A model generated the notes under the pieces. The model searched no databases, was not told where the DNA came from, and saw nothing but the letters and a program-made list of their open reading frames with translations. A program made the position numbers and the translations under genes. From positions 79,466 through 143,465 of the forward strand of contig DFMO01000003.1 of assembly GCA_002375695.1 (NCBI GenBank): 64,000 bases of DNA, given 5' to 3'. This DNA is from Flavobacteriaceae bacterium UBA3591 (GTDB lineage Bacteria > Bacteroidota > Bacteroidia > Flavobacteriales > Flavobacteriaceae). Shown here in pieces: positions 9,501 through 16,545 of this stretch (positions are counted from its first letter, which is position 1; each line of letters opens with the position of its first letter).

Positions 9501-10038
9501 ACCCATTGAGTTTGAAGATTTTCTGTCGTACAGCTTGTACCCTCGAGTTTTTGAAGCTGCACACGAAAAGTATAAACTATATGGAAACGTAGCCATCCTC
9601 CCTACCGAAAATTTCTTCTTTGGAATGAAACTTCAAGAAGAGGCTATTATAGAATTGGAACCAGGAAAATCGATAATAGTAAAATTATTATCGGTAGGTA
9701 TTCCAAATGATGAAGGGGTGCGTATTGTATTCTTTTCAGTAAACGGTGAAAATAGATTTGTTGAAATAAAAGACAAATCAATTAAGGTAGAAAAGGAAGT
9801 ACACGAAAAAATTGACCCAAGCGATTCAAACCAGTACGGAGCACCTTTACAGGGAAATTTATATAAAATACTGGTTAAAAAAGGGCAAGAAATAAAGAAA
9901 AACGACCACCTATTTATTATTGAAGCCATGAAGATGGAAAGCACTATTACTGCAAATAAAGCTGGGAAAGTAAAATCTATTGCCTTAAAACCAGGCACTA
10001 TGGTTATGAAGGACGATTTAATATTAACGTTAGAATAA
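6586..10038 (+). CDS. pyc: Pyruvate carboxylase
   Basis: A 1150-residue single-chain, biotin-dependent pyruvate carboxylase that makes oxaloacetate from pyruvate, bicarbonate and ATP, replenishing the TCA cycle. The biotin carboxylase half (about 1-460) has KVLVANRGEIAIRV, the glycine-rich loop AASGGGGRGMR and FIEVNPRIQVEHTVTE. The carboxyltransferase TIM barrel (about 530-810) starts with TDTTLRDAHQSLLATR and contains HLHTHDTS. The PYC/OADA domain follows (about 830-1030). The C-terminal biotinyl domain has EAMKMES, with the biotinylated Lys at about 1116. Length and order match full-length bacterial PYC. It appears monocistronic, with 250 bases before the next gene. Confidence 0.97.
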   Translation: MKIKKVLVANRGEIAIRVLRACAEINLQTVAIYTYEDRYSQHRYKADESYQIGENDEPLKPYLDGDAIIALAKSKNVDAIHPGYGFLSENSDFARNCANNGIIFIGPDPKVMDALGDKITAKKIAEKCEVPTIKSNTKELTSVKIALSEAANIGYPVMLKAASGGGGRGMRIIRNDDDLKNNFESAQNESLNAFGDDTMFLEKYVEDPKHLEVQIVADNHGTIRHLFERDCSVQRRHQKVIEVAPSYNVSEKVKKSLYTYALKIAEEVNYNNVGTVEFLVDKNDNVFFIEVNPRIQVEHTVTEMVTGIDLIKTQIFVAGGYKLSDKQIKIYDQELLATYGFAMQCRLTTEDPENNFTPDYGTITTYRSAAGMGIRLDAGSIYQSYSVSPFFDSMLVKVSAHGRTLDGAVRKMSRALREFRIRGVKTNIHFLQNVIHHDTFKDGKATVNFIANTPSLFDIKLPQDRTSKIVNYLGEVIVNGNPDVKVVDKSKVFRTPKIPKFDTKADFPKGTKDLLTELGPEKFCNWLKEDNKIHYTDTTLRDAHQSLLATRMRSYDMLQVAESFAKNHPNTFSMEMWGGATFDVCLRFLNESPWTRLRELRKLMPNILFQMLLRGSNGVGYKAYPDNLIEKFIETSWENGIDIYRIFDSLNWVKAMEPSINYVRKNTGGIAQAAISYTGDILDPNETKYTLKYYTQLAKDLENAGAHMIAIKDMAGLLKPYAATELVSALKDTVKIPLHLHTHDTSSIQSATYLKAVEAGVDVVDVALGGLSGLTSQPNFNSIVEMMRNQPRENSFDINKLNEFSNYWEDVREKYYPFESGLKAGTAEVYQHEIPGGQYSNLRPQSEALGLGDRFNEVKKMYAQVNEMFGNLVKVTPSSKVVGDMAIFMVTNNLTPAEVLERGDEISFPESVINFFKGDLGQPLGGFPKELQKVILKNNKAYTDRPNAHLEPIDFDSEFKVFRKKFQQGFTRPIEFEDFLSYSLYPRVFEAAHEKYKLYGNVAILPTENFFFGMKLQEEAIIELEPGKSIIVKLLSVGIPNDEGVRIVFFSVNGENRFVEIKDKSIKVEKEVHEKIDPSDSNQYGAPLQGNLYKILVKKGQEIKKNDHLFIIEAMKMESTITANKAGKVKSIALKPGTMVMKDDLILTLE

Positions 10039-10191
10039 AAGGCAAATTAAAATTGAAATGGACTCGTCATTTTGTAGTGCTGAACTCATAATTCTGTATT
10101 CATAATTCATTTTTTTAATTGTCATTTGTATTTTGACTTTTAGCAAAGCGGTCTTGAGTATAATTTCGAAAGAAAATTTAATTGCCACCCA

Positions 10192-10221
10192 TTGTTTTTC
10201 AAATAAATAACATTACATTTG
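10192..10221 (+). promoter_or_regulatory. Promoter of the rplM-rpsI operon
   Basis: ATTG (TTG at 10192-10194) and TACATTTG (10214-10221) are separated by 19 bases, a close match to the Bacteroidetes TTTG-N19-TAnnTTTG promoter. This is the best-formed promoter in the window. It leaves a leader of roughly 70 bases before rplM. Confidence 0.75.
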
Positions 10222-10295
10222 CACCCCTCTTAGACAAAATACATTTTGTTATAAGATGAGAAAACAATGATTTATTAACGATTGACAAAAAACTA

Positions 10296-10751
10296 ATGGA
10301 TACATTAAGTTACAAAACAGTATCTGCTAACAAGAGCACCGTTACAAAAGAATGGTTGCTAGTAGATGCGGACGGGCAAACATTGGGTCGTCTTGCAAGC
10401 GAAGTTGCTAAATTACTTCGCGGTAAGCACAAACCAAGTTTCACCCCACACGTAGATTGCGGTGACAACGTAATTATTATTAATGCTAGTAACATAAACC
10501 TTACTGGTAACAAATGGGCCGACAAGACCTACATTCGCCACACAGGATATCCTGGAGGACAACGCAGTCTTTCTGCGCAAGAGATGTACAAAAAGGACCC
10601 AACAAGGCTTGTTGAAAAAGCTGTAAAAGGAATGCTTCCTAAAAATAAATTGGGCGCGGAAATCTTCAGAAACTTAAAAGTTTATGCAGATGCAAACCAC
10701 GGTCAAGAAGCACAAAAACCTAAAGCTATTAATCTTAACGACAACAAGTAA
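10296..10751 (+). CDS. rplM: 50S ribosomal protein L13
   Basis: A 151-residue L13, an early-assembling large-subunit protein. Recognisable segments are WLLVDADGQTLGRLAS, LLRGKHKPSFTPHVDCGD, the HTGYPGG loop, and AVKGMLPKNKLG near the C-terminus. The length is normal for Bacteroidetes. The stop codon overlaps the start of rpsI in TAATG, indicating translational coupling in the conserved rplM-rpsI operon. Confidence 0.98.
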   Translation: MDTLSYKTVSANKSTVTKEWLLVDADGQTLGRLASEVAKLLRGKHKPSFTPHVDCGDNVIIINASNINLTGNKWADKTYIRHTGYPGGQRSLSAQEMYKKDPTRLVEKAVKGMLPKNKLGAEIFRNLKVYADANHGQEAQKPKAINLNDNK

Positions 10752-11137
10752 TGGAAACAATTCACAAAATAGGCAGAAGAAAAACCGCTGTTGCACGTGT
10801 GTACCTTAAAGAAGGAAAAGGAAACATTACTATCAACAAGCGTGAGTTGGATAAATATTTTACAACAGGTACCCTTCAGTACAAAGTAAAACAACCTTTA
10901 GCACTTACAAATAACGAAGATACTTTTGACATTAGTGTAAATGTATTTGGCGGTGGAATTACAGGACAAGCAGAAGCTATTCGTCTTGCTATTTCGCGTG
11001 CAATGTGTGAGCTAAACGACGAAAACCGCGGCATCTTAAAACCAGAAGGATTACTTACAAGAGATCCAAGAATGGTTGAACGTAAGAAATTCGGTCAGAA
11101 GAAAGCTCGTAAGAAATTCCAATTCTCGAAGCGTTAA
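10751..11137 (+). CDS. rpsI: 30S ribosomal protein S9
   Basis: A 128-residue S9. It begins with the typical KIGRRKTAVARVYL, contains FGGGITGQAEAIRLAISRA, and ends in the basic tail KKARKKFQFSKR that reaches the P-site tRNA. It overlaps rplM by one base. A structured 231-base region separates it from rpsB. Confidence 0.98.
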   Translation: METIHKIGRRKTAVARVYLKEGKGNITINKRELDKYFTTGTLQYKVKQPLALTNNEDTFDISVNVFGGGITGQAEAIRLAISRAMCELNDENRGILKPEGLLTRDPRMVERKKFGQKKARKKFQFSKR

Positions 11138-11193
11138 TACATCAACTACACGCAGTATTTTTTACATCTTGCGTACGTTGGTAACAACAATAA

Positions 11194-11238
11194 TCAACTC
11201 AATTGGGTATCCCGTGCGGGATGCCCAATTAAAGTTGA
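11194..11238 (+). promoter_or_regulatory. Long hairpin between rpsI and rpsB
   Basis: TCAACT / AGTTGA form the outer arms. AATTGGGTATCCC and GGGATGCCCAATT form a nearly perfect inner stem (one G-T pair) around a GTGC loop. There is no T run, only AAAGTTGAAAAG, so it is not a classical terminator. It could mark the 3' end of rplM-rpsI mRNA or be part of an rpsB leader. The role is not resolved by sequence alone. Confidence 0.6.
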
Positions 11239-11276
11239 AAAGTTCATAATCATTATTAATTATTAAAAAGCTGTTA

Positions 11277-11328
11277 TCCGCCTAGGCGGAGTTAGTTTAG
11301 CATCTAAACCAAAATCCGCCGTGGCGGA
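11277..11328 (+). repeat. Pair of GC-rich 14-base palindromes upstream of rpsB
   Basis: TCCGCCTAGGCGGA (11277-11290) is a perfect palindrome. TCCGCCGTGGCGGA (11315-11328) is the same arms with a different centre. They stand out sharply in AT-rich sequence, 40-90 bases before rpsB. Each arm can also pair with the other copy, giving one larger alternative hairpin. Confidence 0.65.
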
Positions 11329-11368
11329 GCGGTTGCTATCCTTTCACAGAACGTAAACTAAAACAAAA

Positions 11369-12256
11369 ATGGCAAAAAAAGCAGAAGTTAAAGACTTACT
11401 TGAAGCTGGTGTACACTTTGGACACCTTACCCGCAAATGGAACCCGAACATGGCGCCGTATATCTATATGGAGCGCAACGGTATCCACATTATTAATTTA
11501 TACAAAACCGCTGCAAAAATTGAAGAAGCTAGTGAAGCTCTTAAAAAAATTGCAGCTAGTGGTCGCAAAATTCTTTTTGTAGCTACCAAAAAACAAGCAA
11601 AAGACATTGTTGCCGAAAAAGCAAAAGCAGCTAATATGCCTTACATCACAGAGAGATGGCCAGGTGGTATGTTAACTAACTTTGTTACTATTCGTAAAGC
11701 TGTTAAAAAAATGGCTTCTATCGATAGAATGAAGCAAGACGGTACTTTTAATACCCTTTCTAAAAAAGAGCGCTTAGCAGTAGATCGTCTTCGTGCTAAA
11801 TTAGAGAAAAACTTAGGTTCAATTTCAGATATGAGCCGCCTTCCTGCAGCACTGTTTGTTGTAGATACTACTCGCGAGCATATTGCAGTTGCCGAAGCTT
11901 TAAAATTGAACATCCCAATTTTTGCAATGGTTGATACTAACAGTGACCCTCGTGTTATTGATTATGTAATCCCATCAAACGATGATGCTTCAAAATCTAT
12001 TGAAAGTATTATGAGCTTTGTATCTGATGCTGTTATTGAAGGTCTTGCCGAAAGAAAAGCAGGTAAAGACAACCAATCAGACGAAGAAGGAATGGCAAAA
12101 AAAGCGAAAGCTCCTAAAAAAGAAGCCGTAGTAAAAACAGCTAAAGTTGAGGCTGAGGTTCCTTCAACAGACGAAGAAGACGTAAAAGCTATGAAAGAAG
12201 CAAAGCAGCCTGTGCGTCAGAAATCGAAAAAAGAAGTTTTAAAAGAAGAAGAGTAA
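11369..12256 (+). CDS. rpsB: 30S ribosomal protein S2
   Basis: A 295-residue S2. The core has DLLEAGVHFGHLTRKWNP, ERWPGGMLTN and DTNSDPRVIDYVIP. From about residue 235 there is a long, Lys/Glu/Ala-rich low-complexity tail (AKKAKAPKKEAVVKTAK and onward) that is common in Bacteroidetes S2 and absent from E. coli S2. tsf follows after 95 bases, the widely conserved rpsB-tsf arrangement, but with a terminator-like hairpin in the gap. Confidence 0.98.
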   Translation: MAKKAEVKDLLEAGVHFGHLTRKWNPNMAPYIYMERNGIHIINLYKTAAKIEEASEALKKIAASGRKILFVATKKQAKDIVAEKAKAANMPYITERWPGGMLTNFVTIRKAVKKMASIDRMKQDGTFNTLSKKERLAVDRLRAKLEKNLGSISDMSRLPAALFVVDTTREHIAVAEALKLNIPIFAMVDTNSDPRVIDYVIPSNDDASKSIESIMSFVSDAVIEGLAERKAGKDNQSDEEGMAKKAKAPKKEAVVKTAKVEAEVPSTDEEDVKAMKEAKQPVRQKSKKEVLKEEE

Positions 12257-12277
12257 AAACAATATTTTAAAAATTTT

Positions 12278-12325
12278 AAAGTCGTTTGGTTCTTTTCGTT
12301 ATTGAAATAAATTAAACGACTTTTT
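12278..12325 (+). terminator. Terminator-like hairpin between rpsB and tsf
   Basis: A perfect 10-bp stem, AAAGTCGTTT (12278-12287) and AAACGACTTT (12314-12323), encloses a 26-base loop and runs into a T run. It lies inside the rpsB-tsf unit, so it may be a partial terminator or attenuator that sets the ratio of S2 to EF-Ts, or an RNA-processing site. Confidence 0.65.
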
Positions 12326-12351
12326 ATATTAAACCTAAAAATTTTAAAATC

Positions 12352-13317
12352 ATGGCAAAAATCACAGCCGCTGAAGTAAATAAATTAAGACAATCAACCG
12401 GAGCCGGAATGATGGACTGTAAAAAGGCATTGGTAGAAGCAGACGGTAATATGGAAGAAGCAGTTGCAATCCTTAGAAAAAAAGGACAAAAAATTGCTGA
12501 AAAAAGAGCAGATCGCGACTCGAGCGAAGGGGTTGCTGCTGCAGTAGTAAATAGCGATAACACTAAAGGTGTGGCTATTTCATTAAACTGCGAAACAGAC
12601 TTTGTTGCTAAAAACGACTCTTTTGTTGAAATGGCAAACAAAATGGCTCAAATTGCTTTAAATACTTCTTCTAAGGACGAATTTTTAGCTGCCGAATATG
12701 AAGGTATTACCATTGCTGAAAAACTAACAGAACAAACTGGAGTAATTGGCGAAAAAATTGAAATAGGTGGATACGAAATTTTAGAAGCTCCATTTGTGGG
12801 CTCGTATGTACACGTAAATAAAATTGCTGCTTTAACTGGCCTTTCAAAGAAAGTTGACAACGCCGAAGAGTTAGCAAAAGACGTTTCTATGCAAGTAGCT
12901 TCTATGGGCGCTTCAACTTTATCTTACAAAGATTTTGACCCAGAATTTGTAGCTTCTGAAACTGAAGCGCGTATTGCTGCAATTGAAAAAGACAATATTG
13001 AATTAGGACGTTTAGGAAAACCACAAAAAAACGTACCTAAATACATCTCGAGAGCACAATTAACTCCCGAAGTTTTAACACAAGCAGAAGAAGACGCAAA
13101 AGCTGAATTAAAAGCGGAAGGTAAACCAGAGCAAATCTGGGATCGTATTCTACCTGGTAAATTAGAGCGTTTTGTAAAAGACAACACTACTTTAGACCAC
13201 GAGCAAGCACTTCTTGACCAAAACTTTATTAAAGACGAGAAGAAAAGCGTTGCCGAATACGTAAAAACGTTTGGTGATGTTGAAGTTGTAGGCTTTAAGA
13301 GAGTTTCTTTGGCTTAA
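12352..13317 (+). CDS. tsf: Translation elongation factor Ts
   Basis: A 321-residue EF-Ts, the nucleotide exchange factor for EF-Tu. The N-terminal UBA-like domain has VNKLRQSTGAGMMDCKKAL. The core has the signature NCETDFVAKND, and the second half contains GSYVHVNKIAAL and MQVASMGA. The C-terminal half is rich in Glu and Lys, as in other Bacteroidetes. A strong terminator follows at once, closing the rpsB-tsf unit. Confidence 0.98.
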   Translation: MAKITAAEVNKLRQSTGAGMMDCKKALVEADGNMEEAVAILRKKGQKIAEKRADRDSSEGVAAAVVNSDNTKGVAISLNCETDFVAKNDSFVEMANKMAQIALNTSSKDEFLAAEYEGITIAEKLTEQTGVIGEKIEIGGYEILEAPFVGSYVHVNKIAALTGLSKKVDNAEELAKDVSMQVASMGASTLSYKDFDPEFVASETEARIAAIEKDNIELGRLGKPQKNVPKYISRAQLTPEVLTQAEEDAKAELKAEGKPEQIWDRILPGKLERFVKDNTTLDHEQALLDQNFIKDEKKSVAEYVKTFGDVEVVGFKRVSLA

Positions 13318-13342
13318 GCTTTTAGGCATATCTTAAAAATGG

Positions 13343-13376
13343 AAAAGAGGCTGATTTATTTCAGCCTCTTTTTTTA
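13343..13376 (+). terminator. Intrinsic terminator after tsf
   Basis: The stem AAGAGGCTGA (13345-13354) and TCAGCCTCTT (13361-13370), with a 6-base loop, is followed by TTTTT. It is a textbook Rho-independent terminator for rpsB-tsf. Confidence 0.92.
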
Positions 13377-13382
13377 TTTATA

Positions 13383-13402
13383 TCCGTTCGAGCGCAGTCG
13401 AG
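13383..13402 (+). repeat. Dispersed 20-base repeat, copy 2
   Basis: TCCGTTCGAGCGCAGTCGAG is identical in sequence and orientation to the copy at 1701-1720. It sits between the tsf terminator and the 3' end of the minus-strand T9SS gene. Confidence 0.7.
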
Positions 13403-13409
13403 AACTCAG

Positions 13410-14138
13410 CTATTCTTTTACAAACTTTTTAATAATTGTATTTCCGCTATCATCTTCAATATTTAGAAAATAGAGGCCACTCAAAAGTTGAGAAATAGCT
13501 ATGGTTGATTGGGCTTGAAGATTTATGTTTTGGGTGTTTAACAGTTTGCCCTCTATGTTGAAGATTTTGATTTTAAGGTTTCCTGTGGTGTTTTGGGCAG
13601 TAATAAAGAGTTCGTTTTTGGCGGGGTTGGGGGGGATTGAAAATTGCGGGACGGAAAAATCTTGATTGGACAAAGGTTGATTTCCGTAAATGGCTTGGTC
13701 GCCAGTATTTGATGTTACTACCAAGGTTTTATTTTCATTGGAATCTGTTGTTATTGTATAATTATATAGATTTCCGGACTCATCATCGAAAAACGGAAAA
13801 TAAACTGCTTCAAAATCTTGATTGACCTGCAAATTGCAAACCATTAAGGTTACTTCCAACGGTTCCAAAAAATTAAAATCATGATTGTTTGAACTATATT
13901 CCACTAAACCACTCAAACTAGTGCATACAAAAGTGCTAAATCCATTTACGCTATCCCCATTTGAAATGGCGTAAAAACGAGCTTCAACATTTTGTACTTC
14001 GTCATTATAAGGTGGAGGATAATTTTGGCCGATTACAATAAGGTCTTGTAAATACCAATCGACACCCGCCAATTGTGGATCTTGGGAAAAGCTTGTATAG
14101 CAGACAAGCAATAAATAAAAAAAATATAAATATTTCAT
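13410..14138 (-). CDS. Secreted protein with T9SS type A sorting domain
   Basis: A 242-residue exported protein of unknown activity. The ATG at 14138 gives a good signal peptide (MKYLYFFYLLLVCYTSFSQ). The longer in-frame ORF to 14348 is rejected because it runs antisense-like through the neighbouring T9SS remnant and has no start of its own. The last 75 residues form a Por-secretion C-terminal sorting domain: IPPNPAKNELFI, then LKIKIFNIEGKLL, then LLSGLYFLNIE and a final IIKKFVKE. The middle part (about 20-165) matches no family I know. The product should leave the cell through the type IX system, and may be anchored to the surface. Confidence 0.75.
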   Translation of the reverse strand: MKYLYFFYLLLVCYTSFSQDPQLAGVDWYLQDLIVIGQNYPPPYNDEVQNVEARFYAISNGDSVNGFSTFVCTSLSGLVEYSSNNHDFNFLEPLEVTLMVCNLQVNQDFEAVYFPFFDDESGNLYNYTITTDSNENKTLVVTSNTGDQAIYGNQPLSNQDFSVPQFSIPPNPAKNELFITAQNTTGNLKIKIFNIEGKLLNTQNINLQAQSTIAISQLLSGLYFLNIEDDSGNTIIKKFVKE

Positions 14139-14154
14139 ACTGTGGAAGTTTAAA

Positions 14155-14883
14155 TTATTGTTTTGCCAAAGTTTTTGATTGCTGGATCTACCCATTACAG
14201 GCGAGTACCACGGAATAAAGCCCTGTGGGATAAGCGGAAATATCCAAAGTGGCCTGATATTCGGTGATATCAAGAATATAATTGTTTGAGGTGCCGCTAG
14301 ATGTACTTGTAACCATAAGGTATGCTGAAGTGGCATCCACAGCGTCATATGTAACGGTTACCGAATTGACTCCTGGATTTGGCACCAGCGATTGCAGGAG
14401 GTATGGGTTTACCGTAACCTCAATCTCGTCATAATCTTTAAAGCCGTCCACATCGGAAATAATCTCAAGCTTATAGGTCATGGTAACTTCAGGGGAAACG
14501 GTAAGGTCGGTACCTGTGTAGATCAAGTTTCCATCTGGGTCGTACCAGTTATATACTGCCGCTTCGTTTATAGGGTCGGCAGTAATTGTTACGCTTTCGT
14601 TTTTGTTTATTGTTTCATCAGATCCTGCATTTGCAAGAAAACTTGCTCTGGGCTGTTTGTTTATTTCAAATGTTTCACCGCCTATAATTTTATTAGTGGC
14701 TTTATCCCGTTGAATTACTTGATAGATGTAGTGCTGTTTGCTGGTAAGTTGTGCCGTTAAAAAGTTAAAGGTAATATACGCGGTGCCGTATTTATTGGCT
14801 TCAAAAGCAATATCGTCTATCAAAACATTATTGCCCGTTGCTATTAACTTATGGGCGTGTGTTTTCATTCGTTGGTCGATCAA
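14155..14883 (-). pseudogene. Broken remnant of a T9SS-secreted protein gene
   Basis: The open part (14188-14883) encodes a protein with no signal peptide that starts inside a domain (GNNVLIDDIAFEANKYGTAY). It carries a PKD/Ig-like stretch (NWYDPDGNLIYTGTDLTVSP) and the beginning of a sorting domain (LVPNPGVNSVTVTY to YPTGLYSVVLACNG). It ends at TAG (14188-14190). Reading on in frame gives IQQSKTLAKQ and then TAA at 14155-14157, which is exactly the expected sorting-domain tail. The TAG therefore probably replaces a CAG (Gln) codon. Upstream, an in-frame stop lies at 14917-14919 and no plausible start or signal exists. So the gene is truncated at its 5' end and has a nonsense mutation near its 3' end. 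Confidence 0.75.
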
Positions 14884-15077
14884 AATTAGTGTGTTTGTTA
14901 AAATTATGCTAATTATTTATGGTGTAAAACAGGATTTTCCCTATTTTATTAAGAGGTTTTCCCTTTAGTATTGTAGTTTTTTCCTACATACATATTTTAT
15001 ATTAAAAAGATTTAGAACTACTCCTTCTCTTAACAACTACTTTTTTCAATTCCTTCCACCGCATCAATAATTTTCTT

Positions 15078-15085
15078 TATTTTTG
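15078..15085 (+). promoter_or_regulatory. Promoter -7 box TATTTTTG for pyrH
   Basis: TATTTTTG is an exact TAnnTTTG match, followed by CCCC and then the ATG of pyrH 18 bases later. It implies a very short leader. A -33 element is weak or absent. Confidence 0.55.
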
Positions 15086-15103
15086 CCCCAGCAAACCCAC
15101 ATT

Positions 15104-15811
15104 ATGCAATACAAAAGAATTTTATTAAAACTTTCTGGTGAAGCTTTAATGGGCGAAAAACAATACGGAATAGACCCTGTTCGCCTTAAGGAATACGCAC
15201 AAGATATTAAACAAATAACCGAAAAAGGTGTTGAAGTAGCCATTGTAATTGGTGGCGGAAATATTTTTAGAGGTTTGGCAGGTGCCAGCAGCGGGATGGA
15301 TCGCGTACAAGGCGACCACATGGGGATGCTCGCTACTGTAATTAACGGCCTTGCGTTGCAAAGCGCCTTAGAAAATGAAGATGTGCCTACCCGCTTACAA
15401 AGCGCCATAAACATAAATGAAGTAGCCGAGCCATTTATTCGCCGTAAGGCAATTCGCCATTTAGAAAAAGGACGCGTAGTTATTTTTGGTGGAGGCACCG
15501 GAAACCCTTATTTTACTACAGATTCGGCAGCAGTTTTAAGAGCCATTGAAATTAATGCCGATGTAATTTTAAAAGGCACGCGTGTTGATGGAATTTACAC
15601 TAGCGACCCCGAAAAAGATAAACTGGCAACAAAATTTGATTTTATAAGTTTTGAAGATGTATTACAAAAAGGGTTAAAAGTAATGGACACAACGGCATTT
15701 ACCCTAAGCCAAGAAAATAAATTACCCATAATTGTTTTCGATATGAATACCAACGGAAATTTATTAAAAGTAGTTTCTGGCGAAAAGGTAGGTACCAAGG
15801 TAAATTTGTAA
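15104..15811 (+). CDS. pyrH: UMP kinase
   Basis: A 235-residue, amino-acid-kinase-fold uridylate kinase that phosphorylates UMP to UDP. Visible motifs are RILLKLSGEALMG (ATP site), VIGGGNIFRG, MDRVQGDHMGMLATVING and FGGGTGNPYFTTDSAA. The ATG at 15104 (MQYKRILLKLSG) is preferred over an in-frame ATG-less extension to 15083, because the promoter box ends at 15085. frr follows 91 bases downstream with its own promoter box, the usual pyrH-frr neighbourhood. Confidence 0.97.
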   Translation: MQYKRILLKLSGEALMGEKQYGIDPVRLKEYAQDIKQITEKGVEVAIVIGGGNIFRGLAGASSGMDRVQGDHMGMLATVINGLALQSALENEDVPTRLQSAININEVAEPFIRRKAIRHLEKGRVVIFGGGTGNPYFTTDSAAVLRAIEINADVILKGTRVDGIYTSDPEKDKLATKFDFISFEDVLQKGLKVMDTTAFTLSQENKLPIIVFDMNTNGNLLKVVSGEKVGTKVNL

Positions 15812-15839
15812 TTGCATTTTACAACGAAATATTATAAAC

Positions 15840-15847
15840 TATCTTTG
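15840..15847 (+). promoter_or_regulatory. Promoter -7 box TATCTTTG for frr
   Basis: Exact TAnnTTTG match in the pyrH-frr gap, 55 bases before the frr start. It suggests frr can be transcribed independently of pyrH. Confidence 0.55.
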
Positions 15848-15902
15848 AAAAAAAATAATTTTAAAAACGCAATAGCAACAATTAGGGCTCAAATTTTATG
15901 TT

Positions 15903-16457
15903 ATGGAAGACGAAATAGATTTTATTATTGACGGTACGCGTGAGGCCATGGGCAACGCAATTAAACATTTAGAAAAACAATTAATTAATATTAGAGCCGG
16001 AAAAGCTAGCCCATCTATGGTAGGTAGCGTAATGGTAGATTACTACGGAAGCCCAACCCCGTTGAGCCAAGTAGCCAATATAAGTACCCCAGATGGTATG
16101 ACCATAAGCATACAACCTTGGGAAAAAAATTTAATTCCTGAAATTGAACGCGGTATTCACCTTGCAAATCTTGGTTTTAACCCAATGAATAATGGCGAAA
16201 GCGTGATTATAAACGTACCACCACTTACCGAAGAACGAAGAAAAGATTTGGCAAAGCAAGCCAAAGCTGCTGCCGAAGAAGCCAAAATTGGGGTTCGTAA
16301 TGACCGAAAAAATGCGAATAACGATTTAAAAGGCTTGGATATTTCAGAAGATTTGAAGAAGAATTTAGAAAGCGATATTCAAGAAATGACCGATAATCAC
16401 ATCAAACAAATTGATGAGATTTACGCCAAAAAAGAAAAAGAAATAATGACCGTCTAA
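15903..16457 (+). CDS. frr: Ribosome recycling factor
   Basis: A 184-residue RRF that, with EF-G, splits post-termination ribosomes. Diagnostic segments are LINIRAGKASPSMV, VDYYGSPTPLSQVANIS, then LTEERRKDLAKQAK, and the C-terminal helix with KQIDEIYAKKEKEIMTV. Full length. A terminator follows 23 bases after the stop. Confidence 0.97.
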   Translation: MEDEIDFIIDGTREAMGNAIKHLEKQLINIRAGKASPSMVGSVMVDYYGSPTPLSQVANISTPDGMTISIQPWEKNLIPEIERGIHLANLGFNPMNNGESVIINVPPLTEERRKDLAKQAKAAAEEAKIGVRNDRKNANNDLKGLDISEDLKKNLESDIQEMTDNHIKQIDEIYAKKEKEIMTV

Positions 16458-16480
16458 ATACGGTTTCGTTAAACATATTT

Positions 16481-16515
16481 AAAGAGAGCGGCTACTATGC
16501 CGCTTTCTTTTTATC
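16481..16515 (+). terminator. Intrinsic terminator after frr
   Basis: The stem AGAGAGCGGC / GCCGCTTTCT (one G-T pair) with a TACTAT loop is followed by TTTTT. The box TATCTTTA (16512-16519), a possible promoter for the next gene, begins at its end. Confidence 0.8.
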
Positions 16516-16545
16516 TTTAAAACACCAAAAATTAACTCACCCTCA

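Noticed and set aside
10082..10130. Repetitive-looking CATAATTC-rich stretch between pyc and rplM
   Set aside because: Simple AT-rich sequence; no inverted ends, ORF or second copy in the window to support a mobile element.
11277..11328. GC palindromes as a transposon end or integron attachment site
   Set aside because: No transposase, integrase or target duplication nearby; recorded only as hairpin repeats.
14139..14348. N-terminal extension of the T9SS protein gene at 13410-14138
   Set aside because: The extra 70 residues run through the neighbouring pseudogene in another frame and would bury a perfect signal peptide.
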